A DNA stretch of 58,693 nt from an uncultured Eubacterium sp. (GTDB lineage Bacteria; Bacillota; Clostridia; Lachnospirales; Lachnospiraceae), in contig CAKRGF010000016.1 in NCBI GenBank assembly GCA_934322085.1, forward strand, positions 1 through 58,693. The letters run 5' to 3'. The notes beneath the pieces were generated by a model, which was not told the DNA's origin, searched no databases, and was given only the letters and a program-made list of their open reading frames with translations. The translations under genes and the position numbers were made by a program. The stretch's first letter is position 1; each line of letters begins with the position of its first letter. Of the stretch, positions 7,259 through 16,854 are shown piece after piece.

Positions 7259-9409
7259 TCAATTACCAAAAAGACTTGACATAGAACTCTGCTGTGACTG
7301 CAGTTTCGCAAGTGCAGTTTCCATTGCTGTAAATTTGCTGTAATAACTGTCTTCCATCTCTGCCAGTCTGTCTTCCCAGTCCTCAATCTCATCGTCATAC
7401 GATTTCACATCACTCTTCATCTTGATATCATTGTAGAAAGTCAAGGAACTGCTGTATTTCGTTGCCGACATCTTCTGGCTCATAGTCTCACGAAGTTTAC
7501 CAAAAACACCGGTCAATGTTGCAATTACAGCATCCGGATCTTCATCAAGTGCTTTTTTTAGTTTATCATCTTTTGCTGAATATACAGAATCATCCGCATC
7601 TCCATAAATATGGAGCAGACCACCTTCCGTATAATCCGTTGATGTGATAATACCAAAACTGGAAAGTGCATATGTTTTGCCATCATATTCAACTGTTGAC
7701 ATCATAGCTGAACGCATTGAACTCATAATGCTGCTCAATGTTGAATCACTGCGAAGCAGGGAGTTTTTAATCTTATCCTCCCAAAGTTTCACATCGTCAT
7801 CTGACATTGCCTCTTTTTCCTCACTGGTCAATGGCTCATAACCTTTGGCAGAATCCGCATTGTAAAGTGTGTTCATTTCCTTCATTACAGAATTATATTC
7901 TTTCAGAAAACTCTTAATGGAATTATAAACACTCTCCGTATCATTTGTTACAGAGAAAGTAATTGGCTCATCTGTTTTTGTCAATCCGGTCAGTGTGATA
8001 TTCAATCCATTCGCTGAAACAACGGCTGAAGAGGATGTAAGCTCTGCCCCGTTCAAAATAATCTTGCTGTCAGAAGCTTCAATCAACGCCATCCCCTTTG
8101 GAATCGTGGAATTACTGCTATCATTTGCTCCACCATTAACCGTAACATTTCCATCTGCATCGACTGCGATATCAGCCATACCAAGTCCGGATAAGGCGGA
8201 ACCTGCCAAAACCTCATCACGGTCAGAAATAGAAGCATAATCCTGTACATAGGAAGTAAGGCGGTTTTTTTCGCTCTCCTCATCTACGCCATCCATACCG
8301 GTAAAGGCAGTTACCGTTTCACCATAATATTTCTTTACTGCCTCTTCACTGAAATCAGCCATATCCGCTTCCGTCTTGCCGGAAAAAGCTGCTTCATTAA
8401 TTCGCAGCTTCACATCGCTATCATTTAACTGCGTTCCAACATACGAAGTTGTATCAGCATCTGCCTGTTTTGCCACTGCTGCATCATAAGCCTCTTGTGT
8501 CTTACCCGGTTTCAGACTGCCATCTTCTTCAAAATAGGTGTCTTTTAACTTCTCTTTTGCCTTTTCTTCATACTCACTATACTTCTCACTGTAAATTTTT
8601 GCTTTTACGTAAGTCGTCGCAGCATTTTCCGCTGACGTTTTCTTCGTCTCATAGGAAAGCTTTGCAATCGTATTTAATGCACTGTTATAATCATCGGTTC
8701 CTACACCCGACGTCTGCAGTTTCTCCATTGCAGAATCAAACAGTTTCTTATTGCTGCTTGTCATACTGCTGTAACCGGCCGCATCGCGAAGTGCCTTTCT
8801 GCCATTCACCTCCGCATCCGTAATACCAGATGTCGTGATAGAAAAAGCATTTTCAAGACCACTTTCTTTACTGCTGATAAACAGACGTTTCTGTGCATCG
8901 TCAAAATTTGCATTTAAGCCCGCGCTCTGCAAAGCACTCGTGAAGTCTTTTAATGTAGTGTCCGCAGTAACAGCAAACTTTGTTGTCTTGGTACCAACTG
9001 TAATACTGATTTCTTTATTCAAAAGCGAAGAATCAATATCTGCCAATTTATCCGATGCAGATGCATCAATTTTAGCACTGGTCAGATACTGGGAAGTTGC
9101 GATGTTTTTAATTTCCATCGAATAACTTCCGTTTGCAGCAGCTGTCTTCGCTGCAACACTTGCCTTTGTCGCATCCGAAACTGTTGTTTTCTTTGTCTTA
9201 TAAGCAGTAGATAACTGCATTTTAGACACAAAATTATTATAAAGACCTGTCAGCTTGGTATTCAGCTCTGACCATTTAGTCTGTGTCCACTCCAGTTTTG
9301 TTTTTGCCTTCACTACTTTATTTTTCTTCATACTCTGGGCGGACATCAATTCTTTTACAATTGCCTCTGTATCCATACCGGATAATAATCCACTCATTCT
9401 GATTCCCAT
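7259..9409 (-). CDS. fliD: Flagellar filament cap protein FliD (HAP2)
   Basis: FliD forms the cap that guides flagellin folding at the filament tip. The N-terminus is typical (MGIRMSGLLSGMDTEAIVKELMSAQ), followed by the coiled WTQTKWSELNTKL segment and FliD_N. The C-terminal FliD_C region contains SIKSFLKEYNSVMKEMNTLYN, YALSSFGIITSTDY and a final coiled coil with KLQSQQSSMSSLFGN. At 716 residues it is well above the usual 450-500. The extra length is an Ala/Asp/Lys-rich helical insert roughly in residues 180-400, probably exposed domains. AGGAGG precedes the ATG by 7 nt. It is the second gene behind the flaG promoter. Confidence 0.95.
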   Translation of the reverse strand: MGIRMSGLLSGMDTEAIVKELMSAQSMKKNKVVKAKTKLEWTQTKWSELNTKLTGLYNNFVSKMQLSTAYKTKKTTVSDATKASVAAKTAAANGSYSMEIKNIATSQYLTSAKIDASASDKLADIDSSLLNKEISITVGTKTTKFAVTADTTLKDFTSALQSAGLNANFDDAQKRLFISSKESGLENAFSITTSGITDAEVNGRKALRDAAGYSSMTSSNKKLFDSAMEKLQTSGVGTDDYNSALNTIAKLSYETKKTSAENAATTYVKAKIYSEKYSEYEEKAKEKLKDTYFEEDGSLKPGKTQEAYDAAVAKQADADTTSYVGTQLNDSDVKLRINEAAFSGKTEADMADFSEEAVKKYYGETVTAFTGMDGVDEESEKNRLTSYVQDYASISDRDEVLAGSALSGLGMADIAVDADGNVTVNGGANDSSNSTIPKGMALIEASDSKIILNGAELTSSSAVVSANGLNITLTGLTKTDEPITFSVTNDTESVYNSIKSFLKEYNSVMKEMNTLYNADSAKGYEPLTSEEKEAMSDDDVKLWEDKIKNSLLRSDSTLSSIMSSMRSAMMSTVEYDGKTYALSSFGIITSTDYTEGGLLHIYGDADDSVYSAKDDKLKKALDEDPDAVIATLTGVFGKLRETMSQKMSATKYSSSLTFYNDIKMKSDVKSYDDEIEDWEDRLAEMEDSYYSKFTAMETALAKLQSQQSSMSSLFGN

Positions 9410-9420
9410 AGTGATACCTC

Positions 9421-9834
9421 CTATCTTTTCTCATCTACTAAGATACCAGCCATCTCCCACATCTTCTGAAGCATATCCAAAGATTTTTCCGGTGGAATTT
9501 CACGGATGACTTCATCGGTATCCTCATTAATCACTTTAATCGAAACACGATTTGTCTCTTTGTGATAGGAATACTCACAACGCGTATGCTCCATACGGCG
9601 GTTTGCGCTTTTTACCGCATCGTCAATCGTTGCTTCGCTTGGGTTATGCTCTTTGTTTCCACGGTTCTGATTCGTCGCTTCTCCGGATTCAGATACCGTC
9701 CTCACAGCTGCAGAAGAAGCCTCGGAAACAGACTGCGCTGCTGTATGTGCACTTTCAACCGGTGCACGCTTAACCTTAACACTCTCTGCTGAGCCATAAT
9801 TTGAATTTACACTACTAATACTTTCCATATCCAT
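9421..9834 (-). CDS. flaG: FlaG family protein
   Basis: A 137-residue protein. The first 80 residues are low complexity (Ser, Glu, Ala). The last 50 form the FlaG domain: YHKETNRVSIKVINEDTDEVIREIPPEKSLDM with the conserved REIPPEK. FlaG proteins affect filament length and are normally encoded next to fliD, as here (11 bp away). GGAGG sits 7 nt before the ATG. A sigma-28 promoter lies 54-80 bp upstream, so this gene heads the flaG-fliD-fliS operon. Confidence 0.92.
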   Translation of the reverse strand: MDMESISSVNSNYGSAESVKVKRAPVESAHTAAQSVSEASSAAVRTVSESGEATNQNRGNKEHNPSEATIDDAVKSANRRMEHTRCEYSYHKETNRVSIKVINEDTDEVIREIPPEKSLDMLQKMWEMAGILVDEKR

Positions 9835-9887
9835 AATAACACCTCCGTGTGTAATAAAAAAGAAACGTTTTCCCTAACTTAAAGTAA

Positions 9888-9914
9888 ATATCGGCTATCT
9901 TTTTTAAAAAATTA
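9888..9914 (-). promoter_or_regulatory. Sigma-28 promoter of flaG-fliD-fliS
   Basis: Minus-strand TAATTTTT (9907-9914), 11 bp, GCCGATAT (9888-9895): 6/8 and 7/8 to the sigma-28 consensus with exact spacing. It lies between the csrA stop and flaG. Confidence 0.8.
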
Positions 9915-9958
9915 ACCCCTTTACTAAAATTCGTAAAACGCTTCTTCTTTTGTCCTAT

Positions 9959-10183
9959 TTATTTGTCTTTTAACAGCTCACCAAGTGCTGCCGGATTTAC
10001 CGTATTGGCTGCCGCTGCATTTGCCTCCTGTATCTGTACAAAAAGTTCTTTGCGGTAAATCGGAACATCTTTTGGTGCGTTAATACCAATTTTCACCTGA
10101 TCCCCTTTTACTTCCAAAACAGTGACTTCGATATTATCATTTAAAATAATAGATTCATTTACTTTTCTTGCCAGGGCTAACAT
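9959..10183 (-). CDS. csrA: Carbon storage regulator CsrA
   Basis: An RNA-binding dimer that represses translation by covering GGA motifs; in Gram-positives its main target is flagellin mRNA. The 74-residue protein is MLALARKVNESIILNDNIE, then VTVLEVKGDQVKIGINAPKDV and IYRKELF, matching the family throughout, including the RKV/ESI and the APKDVxIYRKE surface. The C-terminal tail (about 20 residues, Ala/Asn-rich) is typical of the longer Gram-positive forms that bind FliW. The chosen ATG has AGGAGG 9 nt upstream, located within the end of fliW, so translation is probably coupled. Confidence 0.96.
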   Translation of the reverse strand: MLALARKVNESIILNDNIEVTVLEVKGDQVKIGINAPKDVPIYRKELFVQIQEANAAAANTVNPAALGELLKDK

Positions 10184-10184
10184 A

Positions 10185-10640
10185 TTAACATTCCTCCTTT
10201 TTCTCATTGAGGATGTCATATATTTTGTATTTCACCTCATAATCGTTATTCTCACAGATAATCTGGGCACCCTTTCTTGTGTCAGCATTCACAATAATCG
10301 GTGCTTTTAAATTCACTGACATCTGTTCAATCTGTTCCGGAACTGTCATTGTGACTAAAATCACAAGATTCTCTTCTGTCAATTCTCCAATATGAGAAAG
10401 CAGCTCGTCTTCAACAACCGGATTATAATCTTTCTTTATAATCCACGGTTTTACAACCGGAAGTGCTAAAGTTGGCTCCTCAACACTCTGTAACCAGGAA
10501 ATGTTGCTGTTCTCTTTTTCACAGTCATATAAAATCGTGAATTTTTTATAATCAGCAAGCCCAATCAAACCGCGTTCAAAAGTAATGATTTTTTTCTCCG
10601 ATAAATCGACTTCCCCAAAAAATTTTGTTTTTACTAACAT
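10185..10640 (-). CDS. fliW: Flagellar assembly factor FliW
   Basis: FliW binds CsrA allosterically and also binds flagellin. Free flagellin releases CsrA inhibition by sequestering FliW. The 151-residue protein has the family start (MLVKTKFFGEVDLSEKKIITFERGLIGLADYKKF), SWLQSVEEPTLALPVV and the C-terminal VNLKAPIIVNADTRKGAQII. AGGAGG sits 7 nt before the ATG. It lies 16 bp after flgL and abuts csrA, the standard order flgL-fliW-csrA. Confidence 0.96.
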   Translation of the reverse strand: MLVKTKFFGEVDLSEKKIITFERGLIGLADYKKFTILYDCEKENSNISWLQSVEEPTLALPVVKPWIIKKDYNPVVEDELLSHIGELTEENLVILVTMTVPEQIEQMSVNLKAPIIVNADTRKGAQIICENNDYEVKYKIYDILNEKKEEC

Positions 10641-10656
10641 CCCAATTCCTCCTTAA

Positions 10657-12144
10657 TTAAATAAAGTTAAGCAGTGACTGACCGAGTATCTTCGATGTCG
10701 CATTCAAGATCGCCTGATACAAAAGGTCTGCCTCTGAGAAATTTACATAAGCCTCTCCCAAATCTGCATCTTCATTATCGGATTTTGCTTCTTTTGTATC
10801 AATCTGCTGCTGTTCCAGTTTCGATTTTGTCATACTCATACGGTTATAACGGGAACCATGGTCAGCAAGTGCCACATTCAATTCATCTTTTGCTGACTGG
10901 CAGGTCGTAATCGCAGAGCCCAGCGCTTTTCCAAGCACCGTCTTCTGAAGCTGAATCTCTGTCTCAATCTGGCTCTTTAACTCATTGAGATTGGCCAATG
11001 TTGTTTTATCATTTTCATCACAGTCATTAATCCGCTTCTCCACCGACTTCAGATTAGCTTCCATCACATCCAAGTCGTTACAAATATTTGTAATATCAGA
11101 AATCGTTCTGCCAACTGCCAGATTAATGGAATCACAGCCTTCTGTATTAACTACCAAAGTCTGACTAAAATTAATCTGGTACATCATATTCTGAGTACCT
11201 GCTGTGCGGTAATTCGATACCTCTCCGGTTGTATTATCCACAGCCGTACAGTTAAAATAATGTTCCGGACGCACATCTTTTGCAACAAATTCTGTTTTCT
11301 TGTAATCAGCACTCAAATCTTTTCCGGCACGAATACTGTCATAAACATCGTCTCCAAATACAAGTTCACCGGTTTCCGGAACAAAATACACCTCGTCAGC
11401 ACCCGGATGCAGATGCTCATTATACTTTGTATCTGCTGCCACGCTCTTCGTAATTGCCGTAATCGTCTGCTGTGTTCCGGTCGAGTCTGTGTAGGTAAGT
11501 TTTACTGTCTGGTTATCATCTAATTTATCATAAGATAAAAGTGCACGGTGCGTCGTTGCAAACTCGGATGCCTGATTCGCATAATCCGCCGCACTGCTTC
11601 CCGCATTGTAAGACGCCTCTCCATATACATACTGATATTTATTAATGGTATTAATATCAATATTCTCTGTAATCGTATAAGTAGTCCCCGTCTCCTCTTT
11701 ATCAAAAAGCATCGGCACATCGGTACGAAATCCTGTAAACAGATAACGTCCGGCATAATCCGCATCGGCATTCTGCTCATAGATATATTTTGAAAACTGT
11801 TTTAACTGTGTCACAATATCCGCGCGGTTTTTCTCATTATAAGTACCGGTAGCCGCCTGTGTACAGTAATCAATCATATCCGTAAGTTTTTTATTAACTG
11901 CATTCAGACAAGTTTCTGTCGCATCCATCCAAGATGTTGCATCCTTGATGTTTGTCAAATACTGATCAATTTCTGCCAAAGTTGTACGATATTTGAGGGC
12001 ACGTGCCGCAATCGTCGGATCATCCGATGGTCTCTGTATTTTTTTGTGCGTATTATACTGTGTCAGATATTTATTATATGCCACCTTATTTTTCTGCATA
12101 TTCAACATGGAATTGTTACGCATCATCGTATTCGTTACTCTCAT
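10657..12144 (-). CDS. flgL: Hook-filament junction protein FlgL (HAP3)
   Basis: FlgL is the second junction protein between hook and filament. It has a flagellin-like N-terminus (MRVTNTMMRNNSMLNMQKNK, then QRPSDDPTIAARAL and ATSWMDATETCLNAVN) and a flagellin-like C-terminus (YVNFSEADLLYQAILNATSKILGQSLLNFI). It has 495 residues against about 300 in enteric bacteria; the surplus is a central domain (about residues 150-330) with many Asp, Thr and Tyr. GGAGGG lies 7 nt before the ATG. Confidence 0.93.
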   Translation of the reverse strand: MRVTNTMMRNNSMLNMQKNKVAYNKYLTQYNTHKKIQRPSDDPTIAARALKYRTTLAEIDQYLTNIKDATSWMDATETCLNAVNKKLTDMIDYCTQAATGTYNEKNRADIVTQLKQFSKYIYEQNADADYAGRYLFTGFRTDVPMLFDKEETGTTYTITENIDINTINKYQYVYGEASYNAGSSAADYANQASEFATTHRALLSYDKLDDNQTVKLTYTDSTGTQQTITAITKSVAADTKYNEHLHPGADEVYFVPETGELVFGDDVYDSIRAGKDLSADYKKTEFVAKDVRPEHYFNCTAVDNTTGEVSNYRTAGTQNMMYQINFSQTLVVNTEGCDSINLAVGRTISDITNICNDLDVMEANLKSVEKRINDCDENDKTTLANLNELKSQIETEIQLQKTVLGKALGSAITTCQSAKDELNVALADHGSRYNRMSMTKSKLEQQQIDTKEAKSDNEDADLGEAYVNFSEADLLYQAILNATSKILGQSLLNFI

Positions 12145-12200
12145 GTCAGCCCTCCGTTTCCGAATCTCAAATTCATCTTTTTATACTTTATTTATCGGCA

Positions 12201-14081
12201 TCACACGCCGGTTTCATTAATCAATTTATCCAGTACTTCATTTAACACATTTAACATCTTATACTGGTTAAAAAGCATATTCTGAAACACAATCATATCC
12301 GAACCTTCTTCATCTTCATCCACGCCGGATACCGATTTACGGTTGGTATCAATGGCATACAAAAGATTGCTCTGGCTCTTTTCCATCGTATCCGCTTTTT
12401 TCGCATCAACGCCGAGCAGTGCAGTCAGCGACTGAATAAAGGAATCCGGTGCACCGTGGACAAACATTTTCGAGTTGTCCTTGATTTCTGTCAGTTTCTG
12501 CAAATTATCACCGTTATCGTTTCCTACATTGTCATCCGGATTTGCTTTTGCCTTGCATGCAAGTAATCCCGGGTCATCCGCAACTTCCTTTGTAATCGAG
12601 AAGTTCAATGCAGTCATATAATAGTAAGAACCGGTGTAGGTGCCGTCTGCATTTTTCTTCGCCTCCGAAGTAAAGGAAGCGTCTTTTCCGTCTACCGACT
12701 CCTGAAAAATATAGTTGTCGCCGGTTGCTTTGACCGTTGCATTAAAGAAGTCAACACCCGGATTATCATGCAAATCATAACCGCCATTCTGAACACGGTT
12801 AAATTCCTGTGCAAATGTACGGACAAATTCATTTAACTGTGCCATATAATACGGAACACCACGGTGGTCAATCGAATCGCCAACCTGTGCGGTATAACCA
12901 TTCGCCACAGCAATCTGAAGTGCTTTCGCATCAGCTACCTTTGTTGTACCTTTCAACGTAAAGTCATACGTAAAATTACCTGCTGCATCCACTTTTACTT
13001 CAAAATTATCATACGCATAAGTGCGGTTATTAATAGTAATCTCACCATCATGTGCCGGAATATTTAACACCTGCACATCATTGCAGTTTGTTCCGGTAAC
13101 AGTAAGAACAAGTTTTCCATCGGCATTGTTCGCAATTGAGTCAACAGTGCCATGAAGATTTGTTACATTATTTCCGTCACGAGTCTCAATACACGACTGA
13201 AGTTGTCCGCCAATTGCTGTACTATGCATATTGAAGGTACTTCCATCTGCCCAGCTGACATCATACAAACCAGTGATATCGTTAATGTTTACATAGGTGT
13301 CTTTCTGCTTAGTTACCAGTGCGTTCACTTTATAGGTGTCCACAAGTGTTCCCCCATTGATATAAACATAGAACTGATTTTCACCTACGCCGTTATCCGG
13401 TGGGATTTCTTTTGTCTCCACATCACAATACTGGGACAACTCATCAATCAAAAGGGATCGTTGGTCGCGAAGGTCATTCGCAATTCCGCCATACGCCTCT
13501 ACTGTGTCAATCTGTTTATTCAACGCCACGATTTTTTCTGCGTATGCATTAATCTGATCAACGCAGGTTTTCACCTGTGTATTTGCTTCATCCTGGAGTT
13601 TTTGCAGACCAGTTGCCACATTCTGCACATAATCGGTAAATGTTTCCCCCAGTGTTACCGCCTGACGGCGAATGGTGCTGTTATTAGCATTTCCTCTAAG
13701 ATTACTTAACGCACTGAAAAAATCATCAAATGCATCGGTCAGTCTTGACTTCTCATCACTGGTTACATTTCCGCATATCTGATCCTGTAATGCTTTCAGA
13801 TAATAGGACTGTGTCTGATAGTAATTGTAAGTTGACTGCGTGCGCTGATATTTCGTATCGTAATATTCGTTTCGGTTTCTTGTGATACTTGCAACATTTA
13901 CACCGAACCCCTGAACTGTTGCAGAAGTTTTATTACCAACTAACGAAACCATATTTACTGTCTGTTTGGAATAGCCTTTTGTTTCAATATTTGCCACGTT
14001 ATGCGCCGTTGTCTGCAATGCTGCATTGTATGCCATCATGCCGGATTTTGCTATTTCCAAAGAACCAAATGTTGATGCCAT
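12201..14081 (-). CDS. flgK: Hook-associated protein FlgK (HAP1), second copy
   Basis: The N-terminal rod/hook signature is clear: FGSLEIAKSGMMAYNAALQTTAHNVANIETKGYSKQTV. The C-terminus ends MIVFQNMLFNQYKMLNVLNEVLDKLINETG, matching FlgK family ends. The protein has 626 residues. It starts 5 bp after the preceding flgK stop, with AGGAGG 8 nt before the ATG. It differs strongly from the upstream copy, so this is an old divergence rather than a recent duplication. The pair could form successive or alternative junction rings; the function of the second copy is not known from sequence. Confidence 0.9.
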   Translation of the reverse strand: MASTFGSLEIAKSGMMAYNAALQTTAHNVANIETKGYSKQTVNMVSLVGNKTSATVQGFGVNVASITRNRNEYYDTKYQRTQSTYNYYQTQSYYLKALQDQICGNVTSDEKSRLTDAFDDFFSALSNLRGNANNSTIRRQAVTLGETFTDYVQNVATGLQKLQDEANTQVKTCVDQINAYAEKIVALNKQIDTVEAYGGIANDLRDQRSLLIDELSQYCDVETKEIPPDNGVGENQFYVYINGGTLVDTYKVNALVTKQKDTYVNINDITGLYDVSWADGSTFNMHSTAIGGQLQSCIETRDGNNVTNLHGTVDSIANNADGKLVLTVTGTNCNDVQVLNIPAHDGEITINNRTYAYDNFEVKVDAAGNFTYDFTLKGTTKVADAKALQIAVANGYTAQVGDSIDHRGVPYYMAQLNEFVRTFAQEFNRVQNGGYDLHDNPGVDFFNATVKATGDNYIFQESVDGKDASFTSEAKKNADGTYTGSYYYMTALNFSITKEVADDPGLLACKAKANPDDNVGNDNGDNLQKLTEIKDNSKMFVHGAPDSFIQSLTALLGVDAKKADTMEKSQSNLLYAIDTNRKSVSGVDEDEEGSDMIVFQNMLFNQYKMLNVLNEVLDKLINETGV

Positions 14082-14085
14082 ATCA

Positions 14086-15909
14086 TCATCCTCCTAACCG
14101 TTCAATCAAATATTCTAACATCTCTGCCACTGTCGTAATGTATCTTGACGACGCATTATAACACTGCTGATATTTAATCATATTGGAGAGTTCTTCGTCC
14201 GTACAAACTCCCATCACATTCTGTCTCTCATTGTCAATGGTATTTACTGTGATATTCTGGTTGTCAATAATACCATTCCAAACATTGCCCTGTGTACCAA
14301 GTTCAGTTACCATACCAGCATAAAAATGTTTAATATCATATGTTGTCAATGAATTTGGATTTAGTGTTCCAATCGACTCGTCAAACGCCTGCGCAATGCC
14401 AAGCAGTTCATTATTTGCATAACCTTTCTTACCATCGCTCTTATCACTGTACATCGTCGGCAGTGTGGAAGAATCTCTTCCAACAGTCGGATTCAGCACA
14501 AGCTGGCTCGTCGTATACATCGTATAAACATCGGACGGATCCTCTTCCTGATAACGGTAAACAGGCACTACACTTGTCGTACCATCATCATTTACAACTG
14601 TTACATTTTCTTTGGTGTAGCGTTCCACACCACGGCGGGAAAATAATTCTGTTCCCATCGTACGGTTTTTATCATCACCAATCAGCGCCTTCTCTTCATC
14701 CAGTACTTTAATTTTTTCGGTATGTGTTCCGGTCACAACGCCATTTTCATCTTTGTCCTCAACTTCGATTGTAATCTCTTTGTTCGGGCAGAGCACATCA
14801 TTGACGGTTGTTACAATCCCATGAATCAAAGTATCTAATTCACTCTGAATCGTCATCACAACGGAAGCACCGATGGTTTTGTTATAAACTTCCAAATCAT
14901 CATTAAACTGATCCATAGCGCGGTTATAAGCATTCACATCCAGCACGCCGCCATTTTTGTAATCTTCTTCCTTTGGTTTTTGCGGAACATTTACATAGGT
15001 TGCCGCATAACTGCCGCGTGCCACCAAAAGTCCGCGAAGCCCGCCTACATCCGTATTATTTTCACTGGAATACTCTAGGCTGTCATAGCGGTAATAATTC
15101 TCGCCGGTCTCCCAAACCGGTTTTAAAAGTTTGGAGGTGTCACTTTCGTATTTTGTTGTAAGAAAATACTGGTTCACCGCATCCAAAAGATAACCGCCCT
15201 CCGAATAAATCATAACGGTTCCATCCGGCTGCTCATTCGTCTCAAATGTTATGTACTGGCTGAGTTCATCCAAATACTCATTTCTCTTGTCACGGTAGTC
15301 ATTTGCCGGCTCTCCGGTCGCCTCGTATTTCTGAATATCTCTGTTTAACTCTTTGATTTTTCCAACCAAATCATTAATCGTATCCACCTGTTTTTTTACT
15401 TCCGTGTTCAGACTCGTCTGATAGGTATTTAACTCATCCTGCAACACCTTTGCCCGTTCAATAAACTGGGATGCCATCATTACAAGCTGGTCTTTATATA
15501 CAATATCGTCTGCGTGGGTTGCCAAAGAACTCAACGCACCACAGAGGTCTGTAATGCTGCTCTGAAATTCTTCGCCGTGCAACTCACCCAACATATCTTC
15601 TATTTCCAGTGCCGCATTGCTGTTCGCCTGATAAAACTGCTGGCGTCCAACCTGCAGCCGGTACTGATCATCCAAAAAGGTATTGCGAACCTGTCTTGTC
15701 AATGAAATCGTCGTTCCGGTACCAACCACCATGACATTGTCATGTACTCCGTACGATTTCTGATAAAAGGAATCCGTCACAAGAACCTGTTGTCTTGTAT
15801 AGCCTACGGTTCCCGCGTTGGCAAGATTATGCGATGTAACGGTCAGCGACTGCTGTGCGGAGTGAAGTCCCGAAACACCCGCATTAAAACTTGTCATTAG
15901 ATTACCCAT
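14086..15909 (-). CDS. flgK: Hook-associated protein FlgK (HAP1), first copy
   Basis: HAP1 connects hook to filament. It begins MGNLMTSFNAGVSGLHSAQQSLTVTSHNLANAGTVGYTRQQV, the canonical FlgK start, and ends IKYQQCYNASSRYITTVAEMLEYLIERL, the canonical FlgK end, with MGVCTDEELSNMIKYQ just before. I use the ATG at 15909 (GGAGATGAGAAC upstream), giving 607 residues. Compared with the second copy it is closer to the classical FlgK consensus. It lies between flgN (its likely chaperone) and the second flgK. Confidence 0.93.
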   Translation of the reverse strand: MGNLMTSFNAGVSGLHSAQQSLTVTSHNLANAGTVGYTRQQVLVTDSFYQKSYGVHDNVMVVGTGTTISLTRQVRNTFLDDQYRLQVGRQQFYQANSNAALEIEDMLGELHGEEFQSSITDLCGALSSLATHADDIVYKDQLVMMASQFIERAKVLQDELNTYQTSLNTEVKKQVDTINDLVGKIKELNRDIQKYEATGEPANDYRDKRNEYLDELSQYITFETNEQPDGTVMIYSEGGYLLDAVNQYFLTTKYESDTSKLLKPVWETGENYYRYDSLEYSSENNTDVGGLRGLLVARGSYAATYVNVPQKPKEEDYKNGGVLDVNAYNRAMDQFNDDLEVYNKTIGASVVMTIQSELDTLIHGIVTTVNDVLCPNKEITIEVEDKDENGVVTGTHTEKIKVLDEEKALIGDDKNRTMGTELFSRRGVERYTKENVTVVNDDGTTSVVPVYRYQEEDPSDVYTMYTTSQLVLNPTVGRDSSTLPTMYSDKSDGKKGYANNELLGIAQAFDESIGTLNPNSLTTYDIKHFYAGMVTELGTQGNVWNGIIDNQNITVNTIDNERQNVMGVCTDEELSNMIKYQQCYNASSRYITTVAEMLEYLIERLGG

Positions 15910-15992
15910 GTTCTCATCTCCATTCTTTATAAAAAAAAGTACAACCGTCCTCGAAAACAAAACAGGCGGTGGCTATCGCATCCATGCGCCTG

Positions 15993-16508
15993 TTATTGTT
16001 TTGCATCAAACATCCCATGCTGAGGTGCCATACCCGCCACCTCGGACGCATCACTGGAATAGTTGCTGCTTCCTGAAGACATCCGTGTACTTCGTATCAC
16101 ATTCATATTATATTCAACCATATCAATTGCTTCTTTTAAAAGCTGTTTGTTCTGATTGTTCAGTTCCTGCAGTCGTGAAACGGTTCTCCGTAACCGGTCA
16201 TGCACTTCCTGCAGCTTCTTTTGGTCTGCCGGCTGATTTTTCAACACCGATGCAATCTGTTCAAGTGTAATCGTCTTCGGGTCACGCCCAAGAACAGTAG
16301 CAATATCAATCGCCACTCGTTCCCGTTTGTTTTCCAAGGCAGATGTCTCATCTACCAAATCATGTTCTCTGACGGTTATATCCTGCAAAGCTTCTAAATC
16401 ATTTGCAATAATCGCTCTCGTCTTCTCTTCCTCAATCGGAATCAATTGAGAATAACACTTTTCTTCTGCATCCAGCGTCTGAATCAGTTCCTCCATCAAA
16501 CTAGCCAA
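15993..16508 (-). CDS. flgN: Flagellar export chaperone FlgN
   Basis: FlgN escorts FlgK and FlgL to the export gate. The 171-residue protein is a long helical hairpin (EELIQTLDAEEKCYSQLIPIEEEKTRAIIANDLEAL, then LQEVHDRLRRTVSRLQELNNQNKQLLKEAIDMVEYNMNVIR) typical of FlgN-like proteins, with a flexible Ser/Gly tail. TTG is the best start (MASLMEEL), with AGGAGG 8 nt upstream. It lies 20 bp after flgM and before flgK, the classical order. Confidence 0.88.
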   Translation of the reverse strand: MASLMEELIQTLDAEEKCYSQLIPIEEEKTRAIIANDLEALQDITVREHDLVDETSALENKRERVAIDIATVLGRDPKTITLEQIASVLKNQPADQKKLQEVHDRLRRTVSRLQELNNQNKQLLKEAIDMVEYNMNVIRSTRMSSGSSNYSSDASEVAGMAPQHGMFDAKQ

Positions 16509-16528
16509 ATGTATACCCTCCTATGTCA

Positions 16529-16798
16529 TTAAGAAAGCAGTGCATCTGCCATCTTGTCTGCGACATCTTCAATTGATACAGAATAGGTTCCTGCTGCCAT
16601 CTGTGCCTGAATCTCTTTCACTTTGTCTTCTCTGACATCAGATGCCTGTGACGCAGCCTGTTTTGCTACCTGATAAGCATTTCCGAAACTGGAAATCTCT
16701 AAGGAATCACGACTGCCTGCCTTTCCTGTCTTTGGAGCGTTTTTGGTTTTGTTTGTCTGGTAAATCTGGCTTACCTGCATATACGCATCAATTCTCAT
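16529..16798 (-). CDS. flgM: Anti-sigma-28 factor FlgM
   Basis: FlgM holds sigma-28 inactive until the hook is complete and it is exported. The 89-residue protein has an N-terminal RIDAYMQVSQIYQTNK and a C-terminal sigma-binding region (DSLEISSFGNAYQVAKQAA, VREDKVKEIQAQMAAGTYSVSIEDVADKMADALL) that match the family well. GGAGG lies 9 nt before the ATG. As first gene behind a sigma-28 promoter it is expected to limit its own transcription. Confidence 0.95.
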   Translation of the reverse strand: MRIDAYMQVSQIYQTNKTKNAPKTGKAGSRDSLEISSFGNAYQVAKQAASQASDVREDKVKEIQAQMAAGTYSVSIEDVADKMADALLS

Positions 16799-16854
16799 AA
16801 AACAACGCCTCCATTCTTATTATATTAAAACGCATTTACCGTTTCTTACTATAT

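Noticed and set aside
8449..8823. Plus-strand frame opposite fliD
   Set aside because: Shadow of a strongly coding minus-strand gene, with Leu/His/Ser-rich composition.
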